Origin: an uncultured Tenacibaculum sp.
GTDB lineage: Bacteria; Bacteroidota; Bacteroidia; Flavobacteriales; Flavobacteriaceae
DNA: 64,000 bases
Direction of reading: 5' to 3'
NCBI GenBank assembly: GCA_947501615.1
Contig: CANMWK010000001.1
Location: 496,001 to 560,000, forward strand
Each line of letters opens with the position of its first letter. Within the stretch, counting starts at the first letter, position 1. The translations under genes were made by a program, and so were the position numbers. Below the pieces are notes generated by a model. That model was not told where the DNA came from, searched no databases, and saw only the letters and a program-made list of their open reading frames with translations. Of the stretch, positions 1 through 8,767 are shown in pieces.

Positions 1-517
1 CTTTGTGTTTATCTTTTTCTAAGGACATTCTTATAGTCTCTAATGTATACTTATAATTATCAGTCCATTTTATTTTGTACTTCTGTATACCACCTAAACC
101 ACCTTTCTCTATTTGACGTTTTTTACGCCTTTTTATTATAGTTTCACTATATGCTGGACTCTCATATTTAAACTTACCTAAATGAAAGACTTTACACTTT
201 ATACGATCTTCTTTTGGTAATTTATATGTTTTATATTTTGAATTTACAAAGTAGTAAACAGATTGCCAACATTCATTTGTCATTTTCATAGGGTAAATTA
301 ATTTTCCTTTTTTAAAATGTTCCAAACAACCTTGTTGCCAACCTTTATGCTTATAAGTACTTTTTTCTTGATTTATTACTATGTCATAACGTTTTCCATT
401 TTTATCTACACAGTAATCTATTACCACGACTGCAACTTTCTCTACATCATCAACAAAGGTTTGTGAGTAACACGAAAAAGAAATCATTGCTAATACAAAA
501 AATAGTAGGTGTTTCAT
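1..517 (-). CDS. Secreted hypothetical protein, C-terminus cut by window edge
   Basis: I read an open frame of 172 codons without a stop from an ATG at 517 down to base 1, so the 3' end lies outside the window. The product starts with a Sec signal peptide (MKHLLFFVLAMISFSCYSQ) and then continues as a lysine- and tyrosine-rich soluble domain with scattered cysteines. The Cys in the signal region could be a lipobox, but the following YSQ-T reads better as a signal peptidase I site. I do not recognise the family. It is followed upstream by a 100-bp gap to the antiporter gene on the same strand. Confidence 0.7.
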   Translation of the reverse strand, partial: MKHLLFFVLAMISFSCYSQTFVDDVEKVAVVVIDYCVDKNGKRYDIVINQEKSTYKHKGWQQGCLEHFKKGKLIYPMKMTNECWQSVYYFVNSKYKTYKLPKEDRIKCKVFHLGKFKYESPAYSETIIKRRKKRQIEKGGLGGIQKYKIKWTDNYKYTLETIRMSLEKDKHK

Positions 518-617
518 GTAGTTTTTAAAACTAAAATAGTTTTTTATATAAAGTTTCTGAAATAATTATACATAATAATTTGCTTAATACTTAAAAACTG
601 ATAACTCATTTTTAATT

Positions 618-1859
618 TTAACCATACATTTTTTTAACCAATTTACCGATAGTTAACCCTTGAACTAAAATAGAAAATACGACTACCATATAAGTGATAT
701 GTAATAAAAGATTACTTGATAAACTTTCATCTAAACTTAATGCTAAGGCTAAAGAAATACCACCTCGGAGTCCACCCCATGTTAAAATGGATACTGTTTT
801 CATTTGATTTTCATTATCATGTTTAAGTAAAACATACGGTAAGAAAACAGAACTAAATCTTGCGATTAAAACAATACCAATAGTTACAATTCCTAATATA
901 ATAAAAGATGTGTTAAACGATAATAAATGCGCTGCTAATCCCATTAATACAAATAATACTCCATTAAAAACTTCATCTAAAATTTCCCAAAATTCGGTTA
1001 ATGCTTGTTGAACTTCCGTCTTATTGATATTAATATGTATTTTATTTCCGATGATAAGCCCTGCAACTACCATAGCTAAAGGTCCAGATACTCCCAATTT
1101 AGAAGCTAAAGTATAACCTCCCAAAACAATAGCTAAACTTATAATTACTGCCAAATGTGCATTGTTTTTTAAACTATGAATACATCTATATCCTAGATAA
1201 CCAATAAGTAAACCATATAGAATACCTCCAACAGCTTCCTCAAGAAATAACGTACCTATTTCAAATACAACTTCATTCGTATGATGTTCACTAGTTACTG
1301 ATGCAATTAACAGAATACCAGTAAAAACAACAACACCAATTCCATCATTAAATAATGATTCTCCTTCTATTTTAATACTTAATTTTTCTTGAATATTTGC
1401 TTTTTTTAAAATTGCCATAATAGCAATAGGATCCGTAGGAGAAATTAATGCTCCAAATAATAAAGCATGTATAAATGGAAGTGAAATATTTAGCAATTGC
1501 GTTACAAAGTACAGAAGCCCGCCTACCACAGAAGTGGAAATTAAAACTCCTAAAGTAGCAAATAGTATAATAGAGGTTTTCTCTTTAGCTAAAGAAGATA
1601 AATTGACATGTAATGCTCCAGCAAACAATAAAAAACTTAAAATAACATCTAATAGTAATGTTTTAAAATCTGCATTGAGTACCATATCACAGAAGAAATT
1701 ATAGACTGATGGTAAAGTTGTTTTACTTACACTTATTAATAGTACTAATAAGATACTCAAAATCATAAGTCCTATAGTGGTGGGTAATTTTAACCATTTG
1801 TAATTGATAAAACTAAAAAAGGCTGCAATGGTAAAAACGATGCTAAACGATTCAAACAT
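618..1859 (-). CDS. CPA1-family Na+/H+ (or K+/H+) antiporter
   Basis: This is a polytopic inner-membrane protein of 413 aa with about 11-12 hydrophobic segments and no cytosolic C-terminal regulatory domain. The diagnostic motifs are PTDPIA at residues 141-146 and GESLFNDG at 166-173; the Asn-Asp pair there is the ion-binding ND signature of CPA1 exchangers. A late [12 protein letters not shown] motif is also typical of the family. It would exchange protons for Na+ or K+ and so set cytoplasmic pH. It lies 116 bp downstream of the YHS gene with a hairpin between, so it may be a separate transcript or a read-through member of the redox operon. The exact ion cannot be read from sequence. Confidence 0.9.
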   Translation of the reverse strand: MFESFSIVFTIAAFFSFINYKWLKLPTTIGLMILSILLVLLISVSKTTLPSVYNFFCDMVLNADFKTLLLDVILSFLLFAGALHVNLSSLAKEKTSIILFATLGVLISTSVVGGLLYFVTQLLNISLPFIHALLFGALISPTDPIAIMAILKKANIQEKLSIKIEGESLFNDGIGVVVFTGILLIASVTSEHHTNEVVFEIGTLFLEEAVGGILYGLLIGYLGYRCIHSLKNNAHLAVIISLAIVLGGYTLASKLGVSGPLAMVVAGLIIGNKIHININKTEVQQALTEFWEILDEVFNGVLFVLMGLAAHLLSFNTSFIILGIVTIGIVLIARFSSVFLPYVLLKHDNENQMKTVSILTWGGLRGGISLALALSLDESLSSNLLLHITYMVVVFSILVQGLTIGKLVKKMYG

Positions 1860-1882
1860 GGTGATGTGTTTTTTAAGTGAGA

Positions 1883-1967
1883 AGACTGTCTAAAAAGTAT
1901 TTTCAATAGCATAACATCTTTTAAATTAGACGTATTTTAATTGAAGTTACACTCTTTAGACAGTTTT
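1883..1967 (-). terminator. Long-loop inverted repeat downstream of the YHS gene
   Basis: A stem of about 13 bp is formed by GACTGTCTAAA-AAGT (left arm, from 1883) and its near complement ending at 1967, with a loop of about 50 nt. It sits directly after the stop of the six-gene operon and probably marks its end. The same AGACTGTCTAAAAA word occurs in the compact hairpin at 63895. Confidence 0.4.
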
Positions 1968-1975
1968 ATAAATAA

Positions 1976-2356
1976 TTATTTTCTTTTTTCCCAAGCTTTA
2001 TCAGCTAAGGCTCTTTTTGCAATTGGATCTTTAACCCATTGACGTTTGGCATCTATAATACCAAAAAGCATACGCGTGAAAAAGTATAATTTTCCCTCTC
2101 TAAGTTCCCAACTTTTAGGATTAGGATCTGCTTCTTTATCTTCAGACATTGCTATGGCACAAAACCCTCCGTATTGTGGAATATATTTTTCAGGATTGGC
2201 TTCAAACTTTTGCTGGTTTTCCAAAGAAGAAAATAAAAATTTCCCTTCTCCATAATTAGCAGTATAATGCTCATTACCTTTTTTAGGCTTCTTATCAAAA
2301 AAAGAAACTACATCGTACTGTTGCGCAGCTATTTTATTTTTTAAATTTAATTTCAT
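1976..2356 (-). CDS. YHS domain protein
   Basis: This small soluble protein (126 aa) has no signal peptide. The N-terminal half has the YHS layout: VSFFDKKPKKG, then a tyrosine-containing strand (HYTANYGEGKFLFSS), then an amphipathic ENQQKFEANPEKYIPQYGGFCA helix and loop. The C-terminal half (SWELREGKLYFF) belongs to the subgroup of stand-alone YHS proteins that follow other redox genes. YHS modules are thought to bind metal. It is the last gene of the six-gene operon, 13 bp after the Rieske-TPP fusion, which suggests a metal-handling or accessory role for that enzyme; this link is inference from context. Confidence 0.85.
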   Translation of the reverse strand: MKLNLKNKIAAQQYDVVSFFDKKPKKGNEHYTANYGEGKFLFSSLENQQKFEANPEKYIPQYGGFCAIAMSEDKEADPNPKSWELREGKLYFFTRMLFGIIDAKRQWVKDPIAKRALADKAWEKRK

Positions 2357-2369
2357 GGTTACAATAGTT

Positions 2370-4319
2370 TTAAATTAATTTGGAATCTGTTATTATTTCT
2401 AACAATGCAGGGCCTTCATGAGCTTTTAATTGTTCTAAAGCAGGAATTAACTCTTCTTTTTTTGTTACTCGAATTCCTAAAGCACCGCAGTTTTCAGCAT
2501 ACTTAGCAAAACTGATATTATGTAAACTTGTTTTCCAAACGTCTAATTCCGCAGCTTTTTGTTCTTTCGAGATTTTCCCTAATTCAGAATTGTTTAAAAG
2601 TACATGCTTTATATTCATGTTATATTTAACTAGTGTCATCATTTCACCTAAGTATTGCCCAAAACCTCCATCTCCAGACACAGACCATATAGGTCTTTCT
2701 TTTCCTTTTGCTGCCCAAGCTCCCATAGCAGCTGGTAATGAAAATCCTATAGAACCTAAATAACCAGACATTAAAATAGATTGATGCTTTGGCTCAAAAT
2801 AGCGACCAAAAGAGTAGGTATTGTTACCCACATCTACAGCTATTACTGCATTTTCAGGAACAACATTATTCATCGCTTCAAATACAGCAATAGAACTTAA
2901 GCCAATTTCACTTTCATCTTTTAATCTACTTGCTTTTTCTTCCTTCCAAATAGCCCATCTTTCTGCAATTTCTTTTCTACGGTCTATAGTGCTAATTTTT
3001 CCTAAAGTTTTTTCTTCAATTAAGGATAAAGTTTCAGAAATTTCTCCCCACAAAGCAGCATCAATTTTATGAAACTTGCTTAGTGCTGTTGGATCATAAT
3101 CTACTTGAATGATAGGCTTTTTAGGGGTAATACCTGTATGATTTGAAAACGAAGCTCCAAAAACAATTAATAAATCACTTTCATTCATAAACCATGATGC
3201 AATAGGTGTTCCACTCCTACCCAATACGCCACAACCTAATTCATGTGCATCAGAAATTAAACCTTTACCTTTAAAAGTTGTTATTACAGGGCATTTTAAT
3301 TTTTCAGCAAAAGAAATGATTGCCTCCATATGAAAACGAGCTCCATGTCCAACAATAATTGCAGGTTTTTCAGCCTCTTTAATCATGTTTACTGCTTTCT
3401 CAACCATTTGTTTAGGTGGAGAAATATTCATGGGTGTAATTCTTCCTTCTGGTGTTTGCGCTTCTTCAGATTTCGGCTTTGGTAAAAAAGCTACTTCATC
3501 AGGAAATGTGATATGTGAAACAGTTCTATGTAATAAAGCATTTTTTATAGCTAAACTCATTAATTCACTGTGTTTAGAATTGTGGTATACGGCATGGTTA
3601 AAATCCGCAACAGTTTGAAATGCTTTTACTAAATCTACTTCTTGAAATGCTCCTGTTCCCATAACTTGTGTATTCACTTGACCCGAAAACGCTAGTAATG
3701 GAGTGCGATCTACTTTGGCATCCCACATTCCCGTAAACATATTAGTAGAACCTGGTCCAGCAATTCCAAAACATACTGCAGGCTTTCCTGTAAGTTTTCC
3801 ATATGCAGAAGCTGCAAAAGCAGCTGCACCTTCATGTCTAATACCAAAGAATTGAAGCTTTCCTTTTGCTTCTTCACGCATCATGGCGTCTGCTACACCA
3901 AGATTAGAGTGACCAACCATACCAAAAACAGTATCAACTCCCCAATTTATCATCGTCTGAATCATGACATCTGAAATGGTGTCTTCATGTTCTTCTTCTA
4001 CAGGAACACCTACATAAATAGCGTCTTCCTCTTCTTTTACTTCAAATGTTTTCACGCCATCATCATATCCTCCAGGCGGTAATCCTGTACAAGGATTAAA
4101 ATCCCATCCATGCCAAGGACAACGTAACATTCCATTTTCAATAGAGCCTTCTCCTAATGGACCTCCTTGATGCGGGCATTTATTGTCTAAAGCAGAAAAT
4201 TTACCTTCATAATGTGTTAAACAAATACCTTGATGTCCAGCTGTAACTGTTTGTACTCTTCCTTCTGGTAGGCTTTTTTTGTTATCGAGTACTTTATACC
4301 ATTTTGTTGTGGTTTTCAT
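2370..4319 (-). CDS. Rieske [2Fe-2S] domain fused to a pyruvate-oxidase/acetolactate-synthase-like TPP enzyme
   Basis: Residues 1-107 form a Rieske ferredoxin with cluster ligands Cys48, His50, Cys67 and His70 (CPHQG and CPWHGW). Residues 112-649 form a complete three-domain TPP enzyme. The N-terminal Pyr domain carries the catalytic Glu163 in RHEGAAAFAA and the GPGSTN loop. A middle domain covers about 303-435. The C-terminal PP domain has the TPP/Mg2+ motif GDGGF at 549-553, with NN at 576-577. Known relatives decarboxylate pyruvate or related 2-oxo acids. The attached Rieske cluster suggests that electrons leave by a one-electron carrier, which is inference. Substrate and product are unknown. 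There is no signal peptide, so it is cytosolic. It is gene five of the operon, 12 bp after the DUF2721 gene. Confidence 0.85.
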   Translation of the reverse strand: MKTTTKWYKVLDNKKSLPEGRVQTVTAGHQGICLTHYEGKFSALDNKCPHQGGPLGEGSIENGMLRCPWHGWDFNPCTGLPPGGYDDGVKTFEVKEEEDAIYVGVPVEEEHEDTISDVMIQTMINWGVDTVFGMVGHSNLGVADAMMREEAKGKLQFFGIRHEGAAAFAASAYGKLTGKPAVCFGIAGPGSTNMFTGMWDAKVDRTPLLAFSGQVNTQVMGTGAFQEVDLVKAFQTVADFNHAVYHNSKHSELMSLAIKNALLHRTVSHITFPDEVAFLPKPKSEEAQTPEGRITPMNISPPKQMVEKAVNMIKEAEKPAIIVGHGARFHMEAIISFAEKLKCPVITTFKGKGLISDAHELGCGVLGRSGTPIASWFMNESDLLIVFGASFSNHTGITPKKPIIQVDYDPTALSKFHKIDAALWGEISETLSLIEEKTLGKISTIDRRKEIAERWAIWKEEKASRLKDESEIGLSSIAVFEAMNNVVPENAVIAVDVGNNTYSFGRYFEPKHQSILMSGYLGSIGFSLPAAMGAWAAKGKERPIWSVSGDGGFGQYLGEMMTLVKYNMNIKHVLLNNSELGKISKEQKAAELDVWKTSLHNISFAKYAENCGALGIRVTKKEELIPALEQLKAHEGPALLEIITDSKLI

Positions 4320-4331
4320 GAAAATTATTTT

Positions 4332-4706
4332 TTATGGCTTGAATGAATTTTTAAACTGATCTTGTCTTATACTGACAGCTTTATAGGAATATTTTACTAA
4401 AAAAATTAACCCGATTAGCATTAATATTACTCCTAAAATGCTGATATATGATGCTATTTTATGATTAAATTCTAATCCTCCAATTAATCCTGAGGTAGCT
4501 AAACAAGCAATAGCTAGATAGAAAAAAACCATGGTTCGGTTTAAGGTTTTTAATTGTGTTAATTTTCTTTTAATAATAGTTTCAGATAGATTTATAGTCA
4601 TTAAGTTATTTATTTCATTACTTAATGTGATCATTAAATTAGAAGTTGATAGAATAAGTAATCCTATGCCTGGAACTATAGTTATGGGTAAATACCAATT
4701 ATTCAT
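4332..4706 (-). CDS. DUF2721-like integral membrane protein
   Basis: This 124-aa protein has an N-terminal hydrophobic segment (PITIVPGIGLLILSTSNLM), a charged linker, then two more membrane segments near residues 55-75 and 85-108. The opening VPGIGLLILSTSNRxxxL-type pattern is that of DUF2721 proteins, which have no defined function. Its start overlaps the end of the MscS gene by 8 bp, so the two are translationally linked. The pairing suggests a role at the membrane beside the channel, but nothing more can be read. Confidence 0.7.
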   Translation of the reverse strand: MNNWYLPITIVPGIGLLILSTSNLMITLSNEINNLMTINLSETIIKRKLTQLKTLNRTMVFFYLAIACLATSGLIGGLEFNHKIASYISILGVILMLIGLIFLVKYSYKAVSIRQDQFKNSFKP

Positions 4707-5673
4707 AATTGTGTTTTAAATGCAGTTCTTGTATTGGATATGGAATGGTAAGTGCATTTGCTTTTGCCATTTCATAAATTTCAGTTGTGATTTTATCTTT
4801 TACTAAAATTTGATCTTCAAAATCGTTGATAAAAAACTTTAATCCATAATTGATATAAAAGTTGTTATAAGATAATGTAATGGCTGCGGGAGGTGGGTTT
4901 TTTAAAATTCCATTTATTTTTGTACAAGTTTCAACTAACACTTTTTTTACTTTTTTAGGATTGTTTTTGTACGAAAAACCGATTTCAATGAATTCTGCAT
5001 GAATTTTACTTGGACGACTTAAGTTTTTAATTCGCTCTTTACTTACCGTATTGTTAGGAATAATTATCAACTCATTAAATCTGTTGAGTATTTTGACGGA
5101 TCGCCAATTCATATCTACAATTTTACCAATATCATTTCCAACTTCTACCCAATCTCCTTTTTCAAAAGTTTTGGCTATGAGTAATGCAATACCATTAAAT
5201 AAATTTCCTAGAGGTTCTTGTAACGCTAACCCCAACACAAAAGAACCAACGCCTAAAGCTGTTAATAAGTGTCCTAAATCGAATCCCCAAATTGCAGAAA
5301 ATACAAAAGCATTAGAAACAAGTACTAATAGAAATTGAAGCATATCTCTCCCTAATTTAGGGATGGTTTCTTTTTTAGTAAATATATTATCTTCAGAAAA
5401 AAGCAAATGATTCATCATTTGAATTAAAAATGATATTCCAAATATGATTAAAATAGTCTCTGTAATTTTAACAGGAATATGGCTCCTTGATAACTCAAAA
5501 ACAAATAGGCAAATACTGTAAATAAACCCTGTTGGCAACACTAAATACCTCATTATTTTAGGTGCTACCACAGGTTTATTTTTTGCTGTTCTCTTACGTA
5601 TAACAATACCTACAAGTAAAAATAGAATTATAAAAACTCCTAAAACAATTGATAAATTAATAAACATTAGCAC
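4699..5673 (-). CDS. Mechanosensitive ion channel, MscS family
   Basis: The 324-aa protein has four hydrophobic segments (about residues 5-25, 45-65, 75-92 and 112-150). The pore-lining helix is rich in Gly and Ala (LGVGSFVLGLALQEPLGNLFNGIALL). The MscS beta domain follows, with GDWVEVGNDIGKIVDMNWRS. Such channels release solutes on hypo-osmotic shock, and some act as small-solute or anion channels. It lies 13 bp after the small outer-membrane-like gene in the redox operon, so it may serve the enzymes of that operon rather than general osmotic safety; that is inference. Confidence 0.92.
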   Translation of the reverse strand: MLMFINLSIVLGVFIILFLLVGIVIRKRTAKNKPVVAPKIMRYLVLPTGFIYSICLFVFELSRSHIPVKITETILIIFGISFLIQMMNHLLFSEDNIFTKKETIPKLGRDMLQFLLVLVSNAFVFSAIWGFDLGHLLTALGVGSFVLGLALQEPLGNLFNGIALLIAKTFEKGDWVEVGNDIGKIVDMNWRSVKILNRFNELIIIPNNTVSKERIKNLSRPSKIHAEFIEIGFSYKNNPKKVKKVLVETCTKINGILKNPPPAAITLSYNNFYINYGLKFFINDFEDQILVKDKITTEIYEMAKANALTIPYPIQELHLKHNYE

Positions 5674-5686
5674 TAAGTTTTGTTAA

Positions 5687-6193
5687 CTAAATAGGAATAT
5701 TTACAATAGTTCCTATCGTTATAAATTCATCGTTCAAGTGTCCTATTATTCCTTTAAACTCTGTAAAAAAGAACCAATTTTTTATACGATAATGCAAACC
5801 AGTTCCGTAATTTAATCCAAACGCTTTTTCTACTTCGTCTTCATGTAAAAAACGTTTAGTATCCTTGGTATAATTTAAACCTGATAATCCATATACTCCT
5901 ATTTTTTCACTGAGTTCGATAATATAATGTGCATTGATATTTAGATCTAAAATTGATTGTTCTTCATCTTCTTTTACTTTTTGAAAAGGTAAATAAGATA
6001 CTTCGGGTCCAAAACAGATTTTTTCATTTATTCCATAATATACTCTTGCATTAACTCCGTAGAAATTATTAGCTAATTCCAATGTAGGACCAATTCCAAC
6101 AAGAATACTTGTTTCTTGATTTTCTTGTTCCTGAGAAATAAGAATTTGAGTAGCAAAAAGTAACAGGAGTACGATTCGTTTATACTCCAGCAT
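5687..6193 (-). CDS. Small secreted or outer-membrane beta-barrel-like protein
   Basis: An N-terminal signal peptide (KRIVLLLLFATQILISQ) is followed by alternating amphipathic strands with aromatic ends, for example ARVYYGINEKICFGPEVSY and FGLNYGTGLHYRIKNWFFF, ending in a hydrophobic strand. This is the look of a small 8-stranded outer-membrane barrel of about 150 residues. No specific family is recognised. The start overlaps the stop of the Rieske-glutamate synthase gene by 14 bp, which makes it a firm member of the operon and puts one component of the system at the cell surface. Confidence 0.65.
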   Translation of the reverse strand: MLEYKRIVLLLLFATQILISQEQENQETSILVGIGPTLELANNFYGVNARVYYGINEKICFGPEVSYLPFQKVKEDEEQSILDLNINAHYIIELSEKIGVYGLSGLNYTKDTKRFLHEDEVEKAFGLNYGTGLHYRIKNWFFFTEFKGIIGHLNDEFITIGTIVNIPI

Positions 6194-7787
6194 AATTAAT
6201 TCCTGTTAGAAGGTGCATGTCTCTATTAAAGGTAGATAAATCATTAAAATTGAATTTATTGATATCATCATATCCACAAGAACGAGCCACCACTTTAATT
6301 AGATCATTAGTAGCTGTAAAATAATTGTATAATTGCTTAGCTGATGAATCAATAATTAATCGACTTCTTAATGACTCTTTTTGCGTAGCAATTCCAACAG
6401 GACAATTGTTGCTTCCACAAGCACGCATTCCTAAACAACCAATGGCTTGTAATGCTGAATTAGATACAGCAATAGCATCAGCTCCTAGCATCATTGCTTT
6501 TGCAAAATCCTCAGCAACTCTTAATCCTCCTGTAATAATTAACGTAACATCTTTAGCCCCAACTTTATCTAAGTATTTTCTTGCTCTTGCTAATGCAGGT
6601 ATTGTTGGAACATTAATATTATCTCTTAAAATAGTTGGAGCAGAACCCGTTCCTCCTCCTCTTCCATCGAGTATAATATAATCTGCGCCTGCATCTAAAG
6701 CAAATTGAATATCTTGTTCTACATGACTAGCTGCTAGTTTAAACCCAATAGGAATTCCTCCTGTACGTTCTCTTACTTTGTCGGCAAAGTCTCTAAAGTC
6801 TTGTACCGAATGAAAATTAGGATTTGCAGCTGGAGAGATTGCTGTTTCTCCTTCATTTAACCCTCTTACTTCAGCTATTTCTTTACTTACTTTGTTTCCT
6901 GGTAAATGTCCTCCGGTACCTGTTTTAGCACCTTGACCAGCTTTAAAATGAAATGCTTGAACATTATCTAATTTATCCCAAGAAAAACCAAATTGAGCAG
7001 AGGCTAATTCATAAAAATATTTTGAATTATTTGATTGCTCTTCTGGCAACATTCCCCCTTCTCCAGAACAAATTCCAGTTCCAGCCATCTCTGCTCCCTT
7101 AGATAAAGCTATTTTAGCTTCTCTAGACAATGCTCCAAAACTCATATCACTTACAAATAGAGGGGTATCTAGCACTAATGGTTTTTTTGCTTTTGGACCT
7201 ATCACTACTTTAGTAGCAACTTCATCTTCATCTAATAAAGGTCTTGTAGCTAACTGTGCGGGTAAAAATTGAATATCATTCCATTTAGGTAAGGTATTTC
7301 TATCGACTCCCATAGAAGCTGAAAATCCATGATGACCCAAATTTTTAAGTCCGTTTTTAGCCAACTCTTTTATATATAATGTATAAGGCTCTGTATCTTC
7401 AGGATGCGTATCTGCATAAGCTCCCTGATATTCGTCGCGGTTAAACGGTTGTGGGTTGTTTTGTAGGTAAGCGTTTATTTCAAATTCATCAACAAATACT
7501 TCATCTCCTTCAATTTTAGTTGAAAATTTATGCAATACTTCTTTATTATTATATTCAGAAATTCCTGAATCTACCCTATAATCCCAACCATGTAGCCCAC
7601 AAATTAAATTGTTTCCTTCTACTCTTCCATCAGACATTAAGGCACCTCTATGTAAACATCTTCCGTAAAGAACAGAAATACTATCATCGAATTTTACGAC
7701 AACTAAATCTAGACCGTTAACTATAGCATGTGTTGGTTTTTTATTTTCTAAACTGCTAACTTTTATAAGTGCTATTGGTTTCTTCAT
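6180..7787 (-). CDS. Rieske [2Fe-2S] domain fused to an FMN-binding glutamate-synthase-like domain
   Basis: Residues 1-103 are a Rieske domain with ligands Cys44, His46, Cys63 and His66 (CLHRG, CGLHGW). Residues about 150-535 match the FMN-binding TIM barrel of glutamate synthase large subunits, with SGEGGMLPEE, QGAKTGTGGHLPG and LDGRGGGTGSAP. The [3Fe-4S] cysteines are also present, at 451, 457 and 462 (CLGMRACGSNNCPVGIATQ). The glutaminase domain and the beta-helix C-terminal domain of full GltB are absent. The reaction is therefore probably an FMN- and Fe-S-dependent redox step whose substrate is unknown, rather than ordinary glutamate synthesis. It is the first gene of the six-gene operon and lies 47 bp after the Crp/Fnr gene. 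Confidence 0.88.
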   Translation of the reverse strand: MKKPIALIKVSSLENKKPTHAIVNGLDLVVVKFDDSISVLYGRCLHRGALMSDGRVEGNNLICGLHGWDYRVDSGISEYNNKEVLHKFSTKIEGDEVFVDEFEINAYLQNNPQPFNRDEYQGAYADTHPEDTEPYTLYIKELAKNGLKNLGHHGFSASMGVDRNTLPKWNDIQFLPAQLATRPLLDEDEVATKVVIGPKAKKPLVLDTPLFVSDMSFGALSREAKIALSKGAEMAGTGICSGEGGMLPEEQSNNSKYFYELASAQFGFSWDKLDNVQAFHFKAGQGAKTGTGGHLPGNKVSKEIAEVRGLNEGETAISPAANPNFHSVQDFRDFADKVRERTGGIPIGFKLAASHVEQDIQFALDAGADYIILDGRGGGTGSAPTILRDNINVPTIPALARARKYLDKVGAKDVTLIITGGLRVAEDFAKAMMLGADAIAVSNSALQAIGCLGMRACGSNNCPVGIATQKESLRSRLIIDSSAKQLYNYFTATNDLIKVVARSCGYDDINKFNFNDLSTFNRDMHLLTGINYAGV

Positions 7788-7834
7788 ATTTGGTGTGTTT
7801 GAATTTTATTTTATTATAATCTCTTTGTAAGTAT

Positions 7835-8521
7835 TTAAAATATTTTAGATTCTTTTAAGGTCTCTTTAGTTGTAGAAATAAACTTGGTATCGTAAATTAT
7901 GACTCCTTTTTTTCTTAAACTACTCATTACATTATTAACTGTTTGTCTAGAGGTATTTGTAAGATTAGCAATATCTGTATGGGTTAGTAAGTTTTTGGCT
8001 TTTATAATATGTTTTTCTTTATGTTCACCAAACTCTTCAAGGTAATCGAAAATAAACTCTTTAATTCTAGTATTACTGTCTTTATATAATAAATCATTTA
8101 ACCTTCTTTCTAACTTTTTTATGCGTAATCCATAAATTTTAAGTACTCCGTTTTTTAGAGATTTATGTTTTTGCATTAATAAATCCATCCTATCTGATTC
8201 AATATAGCACACAACGCAATCTTCTAATGCATATGCTATTTCATTCGTTTCATTTCCTTCTCCATATAAAGCCAATTCACCAAAGACATTTCCTCTTTTT
8301 ACAATATATTTTACATGATTATTGGTTTGATCTACAATTTTAATTGTCCCTTTTTTTAAAAAGAATACATTTTTTTTTCCTTCATTATTCAATTCTATAA
8401 TCCCGCCTTTATCAATCTGATCCATGTCTAGAATTTCACAGATTTTCATCATGTTGACTATTCCTAATTTTTTAAAAAGATTAAATCCTTCTAAAAACCA
8501 ATATTTAGTTTGATTTTTCAA
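7835..8521 (-). CDS. Crp/Fnr-family transcriptional regulator
   Basis: The 228-aa protein has a cyclic-nucleotide-binding-like beta barrel (about residues 20-135; GNVFGELALYGEGNE is the usual phosphate-cassette region) and a C-terminal winged helix (about 165-212; THTDIANLTNTSRQTVNNVMSSLRKKG is the helix-turn-helix). I see no N-terminal Cys cluster of the kind that binds Fe-S in FNR. It is 47 bp upstream of the Rieske operon on the same strand, so it is probably its local regulator, perhaps co-transcribed. No clear palindromic operator was found in the gaps on either side of it. Confidence 0.9.
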   Translation of the reverse strand: MKNQTKYWFLEGFNLFKKLGIVNMMKICEILDMDQIDKGGIIELNNEGKKNVFFLKKGTIKIVDQTNNHVKYIVKRGNVFGELALYGEGNETNEIAYALEDCVVCYIESDRMDLLMQKHKSLKNGVLKIYGLRIKKLERRLNDLLYKDSNTRIKEFIFDYLEEFGEHKEKHIIKAKNLLTHTDIANLTNTSRQTVNNVMSSLRKKGVIIYDTKFISTTKETLKESKIF

Positions 8522-8692
8522 TTATTTATAAAGTTTACTGTAAAATTAGTTACTATTTATGTCCCTCCAAAACCTTTATTTCTCTAAAGTTACTTCACAC
8601 GACATTGTTTGAAAATTAATTTATTTCTTAGAAGTTAATTCTTTAAAATAAGTTATATTGAAATCAAAAAGCTAATATTTTTATTGAAAAAA

Positions 8693-8726
8693 GACTTAAA
8701 AATGTAAATTCATACATTTTTAAGTC
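8693..8726 (-). terminator. Intrinsic terminator after the gene remnant
   Basis: A perfect 13-bp stem (GACTTAAAAATGT, 8693-8705, and its complement at 8714-8726) with an 8-nt loop is followed in the minus direction by a run of six T. It ends a minus-strand transcript that carries the remnant at 8768. Confidence 0.8.
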
Positions 8727-8767
8727 TCAAAGTTTATCTCTAGATGGGGTTTATTAGTATTTAACGA

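Noticed and set aside
2046..2255. Plus-strand open frames inside minus-strand genes (this one and many similar)
   Set aside because: They mirror real genes, have no signal or domain, and no promoter box.
7788..7834. FNR/Crp-type palindrome upstream of the Rieske operon
   Set aside because: No TTGAT-n4-ATCAA or similar symmetrical site was found in the 47-bp gap or in 8522-8690.
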